The translations under genes and the position numbers were made by a program. The notes beneath the pieces are model-generated. The model worked only from the letters and a program-made list of their open reading frames with translations, was not told where the DNA came from and searched no databases. From assembly GCF_900537075.1 (NCBI RefSeq), contig NZ_UNRA01000002.1, forward strand, positions 248,001 through 312,000: DNA of 64,000 bases, written 5' to 3'. Source of the stretch: Tropicibacter sp. Alg240-R139. GTDB taxonomy: Bacteria; Pseudomonadota; Alphaproteobacteria; Rhodobacterales; Rhodobacteraceae. The number at the start of each line of letters is the position of its first letter. The stretch's first letter is position 1. Of this stretch, positions 1-7,612 are shown one piece after another.

Positions 1-607
1 AGTGTGTGACTAGAACTAGCGTCGCTCCATGACGGTCACGCAAGTCAAAGAGTAGGTCCATGATGGCATTTCCGTTGGTGCCGTCCAAGTTGCCGGTGGG
101 TTCATCGGCCAACAGGATGTCAGGGCGTGGTGCAATGGCTCGGGCCAGGGCGACCCGTTGTTGTTCACCGCCAGACATCTGGGTTGGATAGTGATGGCTA
201 CGGTGAGCTAGCCCCACGGCTTCGAGTTCTGCTTCGGCGCGGTCAAATGCGTCGCGATGCCCTGCCAGCTCCAGCGGCGTCGCGACGTTTTCCAAGGCAG
301 TCATCGTGGGGATCAGGTGAAAATTTTGAAACACCACTCCCATGTGCGCCCGGCGAAATGTGGCGAGTTGATCCTCGGACATGTCTGTCAGGTTTTGCCC
401 GAGGGCGGTTATCGTGCCGCCGGTTGCGTGCTCCAACCCGCCGATCAGCATCAATAGCGAAGATTTGCCTGAACCGGACGGCCCGATCATTCCCACAGTC
501 TCGCCCTTAGCGACCTCCAATGAGATGCCGTGTAGAATATCCACCCGTCCGGCATTGCCATCCAGTGACAAACACGCATTTTGGAGGGAGAGAATGGGCT
601 GTGTCAT
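1..607 (-). CDS. LolD/YbbA-type ABC transporter ATP-binding protein (3' end off the window)
   Basis: ATPase subunit of a LolD/YbbA-like ABC system, which works at the inner membrane with a LolC/YbbP-class permease. About 200 residues are present and the C-terminus is cut by the left edge. Visible are Walker A (GPSGSGKSS, about residues 42-50), the Q-loop (VFQNFHLIP), the signature [14 protein letters not shown], Walker B ([12 protein letters not shown]) and the start of the H-loop (LVLVTH) right at the edge. The ATG at 607 follows a short leader. It is divergent from the esterase gene 51 bp away, the ybbA/tesA arrangement common in proteobacteria, so a permease gene is expected off the left edge. 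The exact substrate cannot be read from sequence. Confidence 0.9.
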   Translation of the reverse strand, partial: MTQPILSLQNACLSLDGNAGRVDILHGISLEVAKGETVGMIGPSGSGKSSLLMLIGGLEHATGGTITALGQNLTDMSEDQLATFRRAHMGVVFQNFHLIPTMTALENVATPLELAGHRDAFDRAEAELEAVGLAHRSHHYPTQMSGGEQQRVALARAIAPRPDILLADEPTGNLDGTNGNAIMDLLFDLRDRHGATLVLVTH

Positions 608-658
608 GTGGGCCGTCCTGTTGTCGTTTGTTCATTGGGATATGGAGTGTACTGCGAA

Positions 659-1291
659 ATGCGCAAGGTTCTGTTTGCTGGGCTTTTTGTCTTGTGCGGT
701 TTTCCGGCAACGGCGGATCCGCTGGTGGTCGCCGCTTTGGGCGACAGCCTGACCCAAGGATATGGCCTGCCGCAGGGACAGGGGTTCGTGCCACAGCTGC
801 AAGGCTGGCTGGATGAACAGGGCGTCGAGGTGAAATTGATCAACGCGGGTGTTTCAGGCGATACAACCGCCGGTGGCGCCGCTCGGGTGGCTTGGACATT
901 AACACCAAACGTCGACGCGATGATCGTGACGCTTGGCGGCAACGACATGCTGCGCGGGATCGACCCGGCTGCAGTGCGTCAGAACCTGACGACGATCCTG
1001 ACGGCTGCGCGCGATGCAGATGTTCAGGTTCTGCTGGTCGGCATGCAAGCGCCGGGCAATTATGGTCCCGAGTACAAAGCGGACTTCGACAACGCGTATG
1101 TTGAGTTGGCCGATGAGTTCGGGGTGCTTCTGGCCGAGAGCTTCTTTCAAGGCTTCCCAGTGAACGATGATCCGTCCGCTGTACAGCAATGGATGCAGGC
1201 CGACGGCATTCACCCGAATCCCGAGGGTGTGACTCTGATCGTAGAAGCGTTGGGGCCGCAAGTTTTGGACCTGGTCGATGCTGCGAAGTGA
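659..1291 (+). CDS. tesA: Periplasmic GDSL/SGNH esterase (TesA-like lysophospholipase/arylesterase)
   Basis: SGNH hydrolase that cleaves thioesters, lysophospholipids or aryl esters in the periplasm. The ATG at 659 is chosen because it begins a clean Sec signal peptide (MRKVLFAGLFVLCGFPATA, then DPLVV); the longer reading from 581 adds an implausible leader overlapping the divergent gene. SGNH block I is GDSLTQGYG with the nucleophilic Ser, the Gly block is INAGVSGDTT, the Asn block is TLGGNDMLRG, and the Asp/His pair sits in DGIHPNPEG near the C-terminus. The mature length of about 190 residues fits TesA. It is paired divergently with the YbbA-like ATPase gene. Confidence 0.9.
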   Translation: MRKVLFAGLFVLCGFPATADPLVVAALGDSLTQGYGLPQGQGFVPQLQGWLDEQGVEVKLINAGVSGDTTAGGAARVAWTLTPNVDAMIVTLGGNDMLRGIDPAAVRQNLTTILTAARDADVQVLLVGMQAPGNYGPEYKADFDNAYVELADEFGVLLAESFFQGFPVNDDPSAVQQWMQADGIHPNPEGVTLIVEALGPQVLDLVDAAK

Positions 1292-1347
1292 TTTGTCTTC
1301 TGGCCAACCGGTCCTTTAGGCTGATTGAGGAAGCGAAGGAAATTCAA

Positions 1348-1965
1348 ATGCCGGGGCGTTTTTTTCTGACCACGCCGATGACAGAGGTGGCTGAGCAGTT
1401 GTGCGTTCCGGTCGGCGACCTGACCGATGAACCGCCGCGCCAAAACATCCAGCCGGGTCAAGACATCGTGGTACTGACCCCCCTGGGATTGACCCAAATG
1501 CGATGGGGTATGATCCCTGTCGGTCGGGTCAATGCAAGGGGACGTCCAGTGATGGAGACCATCATCAACGCCCGCTCGGAGACGGTGTTCGACAAGTCGG
1601 CGTTTGACGGGGTTGGCCGGGCCATCATCCCGGTGGATGGGTGGTATGAATGGACAGGCGAGAAACGACGCAAAACCACTTGGCGCCTTTCTGCCAGAGA
1701 TGGGCGGCCGCTATTTTTTGCTGCCATCACAGACGTCTGGATTGCTCCGGGTGGGTTGCAGGTTCCGCAAGCTGCAGCTGTTACCTGTGAACCGAACGCC
1801 GATGTCGAACCCATCCACCACCGGATGGGTGTCATCCTGAAGGAAGATGATGTGCAAACTTGGTTAACTGGAGAAGAGGGCGTCGCCCGCGATCTGATGC
1901 GTCCATTGCCAAATGGCCTTCTGGACATCCGCGAGGCAAAAGATGTGAACTGGTCAAGCCCATAG
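1348..1965 (+). CDS. SRAP/YedK (HMCES-family) protein with Pro instead of the catalytic Cys2
   Basis: SOS response-associated peptidase (SRAP) domain protein, 205 residues. Family members such as YedK and HMCES bind abasic sites in single-stranded DNA and cross-link through Cys2 once Met1 is removed. The domain is otherwise well kept: Asn in INARSET, Glu in DGWYEWTG and His in PIHHRMG. Residue 2, however, is Pro (it begins MPGRFFLTTP where the family begins MCGR). No upstream in-frame start restores MCGR: the longer reading to 1189 overlaps the esterase gene. Met removal before Pro would leave an N-terminal proline. Whether this alters or abolishes the chemistry is unknown. Confidence 0.85.
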   Translation: MPGRFFLTTPMTEVAEQLCVPVGDLTDEPPRQNIQPGQDIVVLTPLGLTQMRWGMIPVGRVNARGRPVMETIINARSETVFDKSAFDGVGRAIIPVDGWYEWTGEKRRKTTWRLSARDGRPLFFAAITDVWIAPGGLQVPQAAAVTCEPNADVEPIHHRMGVILKEDDVQTWLTGEEGVARDLMRPLPNGLLDIREAKDVNWSSP

Positions 1966-1995
1966 AAAAAGGGCGGGTCACAGACTGACCCGCCC
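1966..1995 (-). terminator. Intrinsic terminator of the cold-shock gene
   Basis: A perfect 10 bp stem (GGGCGGGTCA at 1971-1980 and TGACCCGCCC at 1986-1995) with a 5 nt loop is followed, on the minus strand, by five T. It sits just after the csp stop codon and may also serve the convergent SRAP gene. Confidence 0.85.
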
Positions 1996-2009
1996 TTCGA
2001 TGTCAGAGC

Positions 2010-2216
2010 TTAGACAACTGCGATGTTCACAGCTGCTTCGCGGCCATCGCGGCCGGGCTCGATGTCGAAAGTGACTTTCTGGTTGTCGGCCAGGCCGGTC
2101 AGGCCAGCGCGCTCGACAGCCGAGATGTGTACGAACACGTCGCGTCCGCCGCCCTCAGGCGCAATAAAGCCGAAGCCTTTAGTTGTGTTGAACCATTTGA
2201 CGGTGCCATTTGCCAT
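2010..2216 (-). CDS. Cold-shock protein, CspA family
   Basis: Single OB-fold, nucleic-acid-binding cold-shock protein of 68 residues, acting as an RNA chaperone in the cytoplasm. RNP1 (KGFGFI) and RNP2 (VFVHI) are intact and the N-terminus MANGTVKWFN is typical. An AGGAG ribosome site lies about 8 bases upstream of the ATG. The roughly 220 bp between this gene and the L,D-transpeptidase gene hold its promoter and presumably a 5' leader; no other gene is seen there. A strong terminator follows the stop codon. Which paralogue this is cannot be told. Confidence 0.95.
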   Translation of the reverse strand: MANGTVKWFNTTKGFGFIAPEGGGRDVFVHISAVERAGLTGLADNQKVTFDIEPGRDGREAAVNIAVV

Positions 2217-2440
2217 CGTCGTTTCTCCTTTAAATAACTGCCCACGGAATGCGGCAGGTCGGCTAGGTCAGTGCAAGATCGAAGACTGAGCCGGAAGAGG
2301 AGCAGTAGTGTCGATAGCGTAACGTCGCGGCCAAGACATGGTACGGATAGGGTTCAATTTCAAGTGAAAACCAAGCAAAAAGCGCAGGTAAGCAACTTCA
2401 GGCCCATAGATAGGGGTTTATTTTCCCTCTGTAGTCGACC

Positions 2441-2998
2441 TTAAAGCACTGTAACCATGGTCCCAATGGGTACTCGTTGGTACAAATCCATAACATGTTC
2501 GTTCAGCATTCGGATGCACCCATTCGACGCTGCCAGACCGATCGTTTCGGGTTGAGTGGTGCCGTGAATCCGGAAGTAGGTGTCGACCCCGTTCTGAAAC
2601 AGATAGAGCGCACGCGCGCCCAAAGGGTTGCTCGGACCGCCTGGTTGCACATATTTGTTGTTGGCAAATTTGGCATAAGTTTGGGGCGAGCGTTCGATCA
2701 TTTCTTGCGTAGGGCGCCAGGTCGGCCACTCTTTTTTGACGTCGATCGTGGCAGTTCCAGTGAACTCCAGTCCGGCTTTGCCAACGCCACAACCATAGCG
2801 GATCGCTTTTCGCTCATCGGTCACAAAATACAGGTAGAACGAGCGCGGCAGGATCAGCAGTCGACCGGGTTCATAGCCTTTTTTGATCCGAACTTCTTGC
2901 GGTGTGGGGTCAAAAACCGCGGAACTCTGGGACCAGGTAACCTGAGGCAAGGTGCCTGCTGCGGCAGTTGCGGCAAGAAAGCTGCGTCGTGAAAACAT
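2441..2998 (-). CDS. Exported L,D-transpeptidase (YkuD domain)
   Basis: Peptidoglycan L,D-transpeptidase that cross-links the wall or attaches proteins to it in the periplasm. The YkuD catalytic signature is complete: RIHGTTQPETIG followed by ASNGCIRM, with the nucleophilic Cys in SNGC. The N-terminus MFSRRSFLAATAAAG carries an SRRSFLA twin-arginine motif, suggesting Tat export. The ATG at 2998 is preferred over one four codons upstream because GAGG lies 7 bases before it; the protein is then 185 residues. It is a stand-alone gene in the same direction as the membrane protein behind it. Confidence 0.92.
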   Translation of the reverse strand: MFSRRSFLAATAAAGTLPQVTWSQSSAVFDPTPQEVRIKKGYEPGRLLILPRSFYLYFVTDERKAIRYGCGVGKAGLEFTGTATIDVKKEWPTWRPTQEMIERSPQTYAKFANNKYVQPGGPSNPLGARALYLFQNGVDTYFRIHGTTQPETIGLAASNGCIRMLNEHVMDLYQRVPIGTMVTVL

Positions 2999-3054
2999 GA
3001 CCGACCTCATTCAAAATCCATATACTTCCAATTTTGAAGGTCTGACTGGGTAGG

Positions 3055-3438
3055 TCAACGGTTTTGCTGCCAATGTCGGAAAAGTGATATCAGGGTTGCG
3101 GCAGCAAAGGCGCAGGTTGCGATCCAGCCAAAGTACCACATTTGCCCGGCCAGAGCGTCCTCGGCATAAGAAGCAGCGAACCGTGTTTTTCCAATTGTGG
3201 CAATGGCATAGCTTGTCGCGGTGAGGGCCGCGAACGCAACCGATCTGACAAGGGCAAAGGGCATGAACGCTGCGCCGATGGCGTAAAGACCCCACCCGAG
3301 GGGCAAACCGATCCAGATCACCTTGTTCGCCCACCAGGGGTGCGCGCCCAGGTTCTTTGGCAGACTCAGGGCCATGGCCAAGGTTGCAAGCAACAGCAAA
3401 AGGACAAGGGGTGGGATCATCTGTCTGGCGTATGTCAT
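3055..3438 (-). CDS. Small multi-pass membrane protein of unknown function
   Basis: 127-residue hydrophobic protein with about four predicted membrane segments: an N-terminal leucine-rich helix, then WIGLPLGWGLYAIGAAF, the SVAFAALTATSYAIA stretch and a C-terminal WIATCAFAAATLISLF helix ending in a basic tail. No motif ties it to a known family. It lies upstream of and parallel to the L,D-transpeptidase gene with a 56 bp gap, so co-transcription is possible. Function is not assigned. Confidence 0.7.
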   Translation of the reverse strand: MTYARQMIPPLVLLLLLATLAMALSLPKNLGAHPWWANKVIWIGLPLGWGLYAIGAAFMPFALVRSVAFAALTATSYAIATIGKTRFAASYAEDALAGQMWYFGWIATCAFAAATLISLFRHWQQNR

Positions 3439-3558
3439 GATCCTGATCTAGGCGGCTAATCAGGGTTGCGAAACCCGCGTGACGGTTTCGTGATCTGCGT
3501 TGCAGTTGTGTCGGTTTCCCGGTCTACTGGACGCGCCGCAGCGCAGAAGGAATAGGAT

Positions 3559-3942
3559 ATGACCGACCAGGCCGAGCCAACAGGCGAACTGACACTACGC
3601 ACCCTTGCCATGCCCAAAGATGTGAACGTAAACGGGGACATCTTTGGCGGTTGGGTGCTCAGCCAGATGGACATCGCAGCCGGGATCATGGCCGGCGACA
3701 AGGCGCGTGGCCGGGTGGCGACTGTTGCGGTCGACGCGATGAAGTTTATCCGCCCGGTTCACGTGGGCGACGTGCTGTGCATCTATTGCCATCTTGCGCG
3801 AGTCGGGCGCACCTCGCTGGCGATAGAAATCGCGGCTTGGGTGCTGCGCGACCGTTACGGAGACCGTGAGAAGGTGACCGAGGCTGTGTTCACTTTTGTC
3901 GCCATCGACGAAAATGGACAGCCACGTCCGGTCGAGGGCTGA
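3559..3942 (+). CDS. yciA: Acyl-CoA thioesterase, YciA type (hotdog fold)
   Basis: Cytoplasmic acyl-CoA hydrolase with a single hotdog domain of 127 residues, the usual YciA length. The active-site region NVNGDIFGGWVLSQMD matches the YciA/BFIT pattern with its conserved Asn, Gly-Gly and Asp. Later conserved stretches are MKFIRPVHVGD and VTEAVFTFVAID. An AAGGAATAGG ribosome site precedes the ATG. The trxC-like gene begins 3 bases after its stop, so the two are almost certainly one transcript. Confidence 0.9.
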   Translation: MTDQAEPTGELTLRTLAMPKDVNVNGDIFGGWVLSQMDIAAGIMAGDKARGRVATVAVDAMKFIRPVHVGDVLCIYCHLARVGRTSLAIEIAAWVLRDRYGDREKVTEAVFTFVAIDENGQPRPVEG

Positions 3943-3945
3943 AGC

Positions 3946-4374
3946 GTGGGCGACAAGACACTGACCTGCCTGAATTGCGGGCAATTGAACCGCGTGCCCG
4001 AATCGAAAATTGGGGCGGGGGCGAAATGCGGAAAATGCAGCAAGGCGTTGGTGCCCGCAGATGCGGTTGAGGTCTCGCCCGCGATTCTGGAAAAGGCCAG
4101 CAAGAACGACGACCTGCCGCTGGTGGTGGATTTTTGGGCCCCGTGGTGCGGGCCGTGCAAGATGATGGCGCCTGAGTATTCCAAGGCCGCGAAGAAGCTC
4201 AGCGGCAAGGCGCGGCTGGTCAAGGTGAACACGCAAAAGCACCAATCGACCGGCGGGCGCTATCGGATTAAGGGCATCCCGACGATGGTGGCCTTTGAAC
4301 GCGGCAAGGAGAGCAAACGCCAAGCGGGCGCGATGCGAGCCGGTCAGATCGAAGGATGGATTAGGGGGCGTTGA
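3946..4374 (+). CDS. trxC: Thioredoxin 2 (zinc-ribbon thioredoxin TrxC)
   Basis: Cytoplasmic protein-disulfide reductase. An N-terminal zinc ribbon (CLNCG near residue 8 and CGKC near residue 28) precedes a thioredoxin fold with the active site WCGPCK and the cis-proline loop GIPT. The 142-residue length is typical of TrxC. The start is GTG, 3 bases after the yciA-like stop codon, which implies translational coupling. TrxC is often induced by oxidative stress in other bacteria; no regulatory site is visible here. Confidence 0.93.
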   Translation: MGDKTLTCLNCGQLNRVPESKIGAGAKCGKCSKALVPADAVEVSPAILEKASKNDDLPLVVDFWAPWCGPCKMMAPEYSKAAKKLSGKARLVKVNTQKHQSTGGRYRIKGIPTMVAFERGKESKRQAGAMRAGQIEGWIRGR

Positions 4375-4378
4375 AGTC

Positions 4379-4597
4379 TTAGGCCGTTTCCATCTCGGCG
4401 GCCAGAACAGCCGGGGGCATGGGCGGGTCAGAGCGTCCGCGCAGCAACAGCACGCCGATGGTAGCGAATAGCGAGAGTGATCCGATCAGCGGATAAAGCG
4501 CCAGTGACAGCCACAGAGGCAGGGCAAAGACGGTATACCCCAGGACAGCGGCCAACAGCCCACCAAACAGTCCCGCGATCAATCCAACCCAAGCCAC
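4379..4597 (-). CDS. Small two-to-three-helix membrane protein
   Basis: A 72-residue hydrophobic protein of unknown function. The GTG at 4597 is preferred over the ATG 11 codons upstream because a perfect AGGAGG lies 8 bases before it, giving the N-terminus MAWVGLIAGLFGG. Two or three membrane helices are followed by an arginine (LLLRGRSDPP) and an acidic tail ending AAEMETA. It converges on trxC with only 4 bp between the stop codons, so no terminator separates them. Confidence 0.65.
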   Translation of the reverse strand: MAWVGLIAGLFGGLLAAVLGYTVFALPLWLSLALYPLIGSLSLFATIGVLLLRGRSDPPMPPAVLAAEMETA

Positions 4598-4730
4598 AAC
4601 GCTAACCTCCTGCTGCGTATACCCGCACACGCGCTAAATTAAGTGTGCACGATTCACCTTATGGTACAATCATAGGTTATCTAGAATTGTGTTCAAACTG
4701 GGGCAAACCCGTAGGTTCGGCGCATTTTCG

Positions 4731-5123
4731 CTAAATTGGCTTGGCGAGGTCTCCAATCTCTGCGCGCAACGGCATCCACTCATCCTTGGGGTTTTCTTCA
4801 ACTTCCTCCACGGTAGCGCCCAATACGGCAATGCCCCCTGTTCTGCGAGTAATGACCTTGCGGCCGGGAGAGTTGTCACGCTGATCGCTAGAGACTGTAG
4901 AAATAAGTTCTTGCAAGTGTGAAACACGTACTTTGCCAACAACAGTTTCGAGAGCGCCAAGATCTTCGCCTGTTTTCGGATCAATGATATTCTCGCCGAC
5001 TCTAAACACCAAAAAACGATCGCCACTCTGAATGCCGGAAGACCCACCTTTGTTTAACACAAGGTTATACTCGTCAATGATTTGCACTACTCTGGGGAGA
5101 TCTTCATAAACATTGTCGGTCAT
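4731..5123 (-). CDS. Hypothetical protein resembling a FlgT C-terminal-type beta domain
   Basis: 130-residue soluble protein. The stretch LVLNKGGSSGIQSGDRFLVF, then DPKTGEDLGALETVVGKVRV, follows the 'G-x3-G-x4-GD...DP-TGE-LG...G-x-V' pattern seen in C-terminal domains of FlgT/CsgG-like envelope proteins, which suggests a small beta-barrel; this is a pattern match only. There is no signal peptide. Its ATG overlaps the stop of the upstream gene by 4 bases (ATGA), so the two are coupled. The stretch is visibly AT-richer than its neighbours, consistent with acquisition. Confidence 0.55.
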   Translation of the reverse strand: MTDNVYEDLPRVVQIIDEYNLVLNKGGSSGIQSGDRFLVFRVGENIIDPKTGEDLGALETVVGKVRVSHLQELISTVSSDQRDNSPGRKVITRRTGGIAVLGATVEEVEENPKDEWMPLRAEIGDLAKPI

Positions 5124-5389
5124 CGGAATAGTCCAGGTTTTACGAGAATTTGATCTTTCTCAGATTTCAGCAAAGCAAGGTAGTCGGTTTCTTGCTCATC
5201 AATGGGCGCGGTTTTGAGTTGCACTAGTTGATTTGACTGTATGTTAATGACTTCCGCTCCGCACACTAGTTTTTCGAAATCATTTTCAAGGATGTAAATT
5301 GCAGTTCCTACGCCTATTCCAAGCCACGGACTGTTCTCGACAATAATTATCCCATCGTCTCGAACGATACGAACCTTGGGAGATGCCAA
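5120..5389 (-). CDS. Hypothetical protein coupled to the FlgT-like gene
   Basis: 89-residue protein of unknown function, rich in beta-prone residues (VRIVRDDGIIIVENSPWLGIG) and ending KPGLFR. The only start that opens the full frame is TTG at 5389, with no clear ribosome site, so translation may depend on coupling to the small membrane gene 15 bases upstream. It overlaps the next gene by 4 bases. Together the three genes 4731-5602 form an AT-rich operon. No family recognised. Confidence 0.45.
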   Translation of the reverse strand: MASPKVRIVRDDGIIIVENSPWLGIGVGTAIYILENDFEKLVCGAEVINIQSNQLVQLKTAPIDEQETDYLALLKSEKDQILVKPGLFR

Positions 5390-5404
5390 ATAGTCTTTCG
5401 GATG

Positions 5405-5602
5405 CTAGCTCAACACTAGCCAAGCAAAAAGGAGTAATAGAAACCAGTAAGCTCCGTGTGTTAGAAGCCAAGTTCCATTATCATTTACCCATGCCTGTCC
5501 TTGAATCAATTGGACGATAACGAAAACTACTGCAAGGAATCCGCCGATTCCCCCAATTGCTTTAGCGTAGCTCAATGCGTCTTTTTTTAGGGTATCCAAC
5601 AC
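5405..5602 (-). CDS. Small two-helix membrane protein of unknown function
   Basis: First gene of the AT-rich three-gene unit. The protein has an amphipathic start (LDTLKKDALSYAKA), a helix around GGFLAVVFVIVQLI, a short polar loop with QGQAWVNDNG, and a second helix at the very C-terminus. The frame stays open back to a TTG at 5659, but that would place an 11 bp palindrome inside the coding region; a GTG at 5602 is used here instead. Neither start has a clear ribosome site. Function unknown. Confidence 0.4.
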   Translation of the reverse strand: MLDTLKKDALSYAKAIGGIGGFLAVVFVIVQLIQGQAWVNDNGTWLLTHGAYWFLLLLFAWLVLS

Positions 5603-5625
5603 TTGCAACTGACTGTAAAATATAT

Positions 5626-5648
5626 GCGTCACGCAACTTGCGTGACGC
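5626..5648. repeat. Perfect 11 bp inverted repeat with a 1 nt centre
   Basis: The arms GCGTCACGCAA and TTGCGTGACGC flank a single C. It lies directly upstream of the likely GTG start of the small membrane gene (or inside its 5' end if TTG 5659 is used), and it points to an operator or a short hairpin. There is no T-run beside it, so a terminator is unlikely. Confidence 0.6.
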
Positions 5649-5694
5649 TTCAGGTGCAAATTACCAGTTGTGAGGTATTATTCAAGCGGCAGTT

Positions 5695-7362
5695 TTACCG
5701 CACAAACTTCTTGTGCTTCAACCGTTTGGGCTCCAAAGAATCCGGCCCCAGACGGCGTTTCTTGTCTTCTTCGTAGTCCTCGAAGTTGCCCTCGAACCAT
5801 TCCACGTGGGCGTCGCCCTCAAACGCCAGGATGTGCGTACAAATCCGGTCGAGGAAGAAGCGGTCGTGCGAGATGACCACGGCGCAGCCGGCGAAGTCGA
5901 CGAGGGCGTCTTCCAACGCGCGGAGGGTTTCGACGTCGAGGTCGTTGGTCGGTTCATCGAGGAGCAGCACGTTGCCGCCTTCTTTCAACAAACGGGCCAT
6001 GTGGACGCGGTTGCGTTCTCCGCCTGACAGCAGGTTCAGCGGTTTCTGCTGATCGCCGCCTTTGAAGTTGAACGAAGAGCAATAGGCGCGGGAGTTCACC
6101 TGCGCGTCGCCTAGTTCGATGATCTCGGCGCCGCCGGAAATGGATTCCCAGACGGTTTCTTTATCATTCAGGTCATCGCGCGACTGGTCGACGTAGGACA
6201 GTTTGACGGTATCGCCATAGGTCACAGACCCGACGTCAGGCTGTTCCTGGCCGGTCAGCATGCGGAACAGGGTCGATTTACCTGCTCCGTTGGGGCCGAT
6301 GACGCCGACAATGCCGCCGGGGGGCAGGGCAAAGGACAGGCCCTCGACCAGCTGTTTGTCGCCATAGTGCTTGGCGATGTTGTCGACCTCGATCACCTTG
6401 CCGCCCAGACGGGGGCCGTTGGGGATGACGATCTGGGCGCGGGTCAGCTTCTCGCGCTCGGACTGTTGGGCCAGATCGTTGTAGGCGTTGATCCGGGCCT
6501 TGGATTTTGCCTGACGGGCCTTGGCGCCCTGACGCATCCATTCCAATTCGCGCTGGAGGGTCTGCTGCTTGGATTTGTCTTCGCGGGCTTCTTGTTCCAG
6601 ACGTTTGGCCTTCTGTTCCAGCCATGCAGAATAGTTGCCTTCGTAGGGGATGCCTTTGCCGCGGTCGAGTTCCAAGATCCACCCGGTGATGTCATCCAGG
6701 AAGTAACGGTCGTGGGTGACGATCAGAATTGTGCCTTTGTAATCAATAAGGTGCTGTTGCAGCCAGGCGATGGTTTCGGCGTCCAGGTGGTTGGTCGGTT
6801 CGTCCAGCAGCAGCATTTCGGGGGCTTCGAGCAGCAATTTGCACAGCGCCACGCGGCGTTTTTCACCGCCTGAGAGGTTGGCGATCTGGGCATCATCGGG
6901 GGGGCAGCGCAGCGCCTCCATCGAGATGTCGATTTGCGCGTCCAGATCCCACAGGTTTTCGGCGTCGATGGCATCCTGAAGGGTGGTCATCTCCTCCATA
7001 AGCTCGTCAGTGTAGTTCTCGGCCATCTCGATTGCGATGGCGTTGAAACGGTCGACTTTTGCCTTCTTCTCGGCGACGCCCAGCATGACGTTTTCACGTA
7101 CATTCAGAGTTTCGTCGAGCTTGGGTTCCTGCGGAAGGTAGCCCACTTTGGCCCCTTCGGCGCACCAGGCCTCGCCGGTGAAGTCCTTGTCGAGGCCGGC
7201 CATGATCTTCATCAGGGTCGATTTACCCGCGCCGTTGACGCCGACGACACCGATTTTAACGCCCGGAAGGAAGGACAGGTGAATGTTTTCAAAGCATTTC
7301 TTGCCACCGGGATAGGTCTTGGAGACCCCCTGCATGTGGTAGACATATTGATAGGCAGCCAT
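5695..7362 (-). CDS. ettA: Energy-dependent translational throttle protein EttA (ABC-F)
   Basis: Cytoplasmic ABC-F ATPase that binds the ribosomal E site and gates the first elongation cycle according to ATP/ADP. The 555 residues hold two ABC domains: Walker A GVNGAGKST and GPNGAGKST, signatures LSGGEKRRV and LSGGERNRV, and Walker B LLLDEPTNHLD and LLLDEPTNDLD. Between the first Walker A and signature is the arm insertion typical of EttA, and the charged linker (about residues 240-320) separates the domains. The N-terminus YQYVYHMQGVSKTYPGGKK and the length are characteristic of EttA rather than Uup. It is monocistronic; phased repeats lie about 150 bp upstream. Confidence 0.95.
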   Translation of the reverse strand: MAAYQYVYHMQGVSKTYPGGKKCFENIHLSFLPGVKIGVVGVNGAGKSTLMKIMAGLDKDFTGEAWCAEGAKVGYLPQEPKLDETLNVRENVMLGVAEKKAKVDRFNAIAIEMAENYTDELMEEMTTLQDAIDAENLWDLDAQIDISMEALRCPPDDAQIANLSGGEKRRVALCKLLLEAPEMLLLDEPTNHLDAETIAWLQQHLIDYKGTILIVTHDRYFLDDITGWILELDRGKGIPYEGNYSAWLEQKAKRLEQEAREDKSKQQTLQRELEWMRQGAKARQAKSKARINAYNDLAQQSEREKLTRAQIVIPNGPRLGGKVIEVDNIAKHYGDKQLVEGLSFALPPGGIVGVIGPNGAGKSTLFRMLTGQEQPDVGSVTYGDTVKLSYVDQSRDDLNDKETVWESISGGAEIIELGDAQVNSRAYCSSFNFKGGDQQKPLNLLSGGERNRVHMARLLKEGGNVLLLDEPTNDLDVETLRALEDALVDFAGCAVVISHDRFFLDRICTHILAFEGDAHVEWFEGNFEDYEEDKKRRLGPDSLEPKRLKHKKFVR

Positions 7363-7509
7363 GGTGCGTCCTTTGGGGTGGGGAATTCAGGTTGGGCGGT
7401 GTGATAGCTGAACGTTGGGGGCGGGGCAATCGTCCAGATGCCTGGCGGGTCGGTCGAACGCCACGAAAGTGTGACGCCTCTGAGGGTGCTCAAACGGTCG
7501 AAAACTGCG

Positions 7510-7553
7510 ATGCACAACCCGTGCACCATACGTGCACTACCCGTGCACCGCTG
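7510..7553. repeat. Four RTGCAC motifs in exact 11 bp phase
   Basis: ATGCAC at 7510 and GTGCAC at 7521, 7532 and 7543 recur every 11 bp, about one helical turn; each unit reads RTGCAC plus five variable bases (most often C-rich). The array sits in the roughly 250 bp between ettA and the broken KAP NTPase gene, within reach of the ettA promoter. It resembles a phased array for cooperative protein binding. The binder is unknown. Confidence 0.75.
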
Positions 7554-7612
7554 TGTGACGGTTTTTTAGGACTTGCTCAGTTCAAACGGTGCAAGAAAAA
7601 GCCAAGTCGCGC

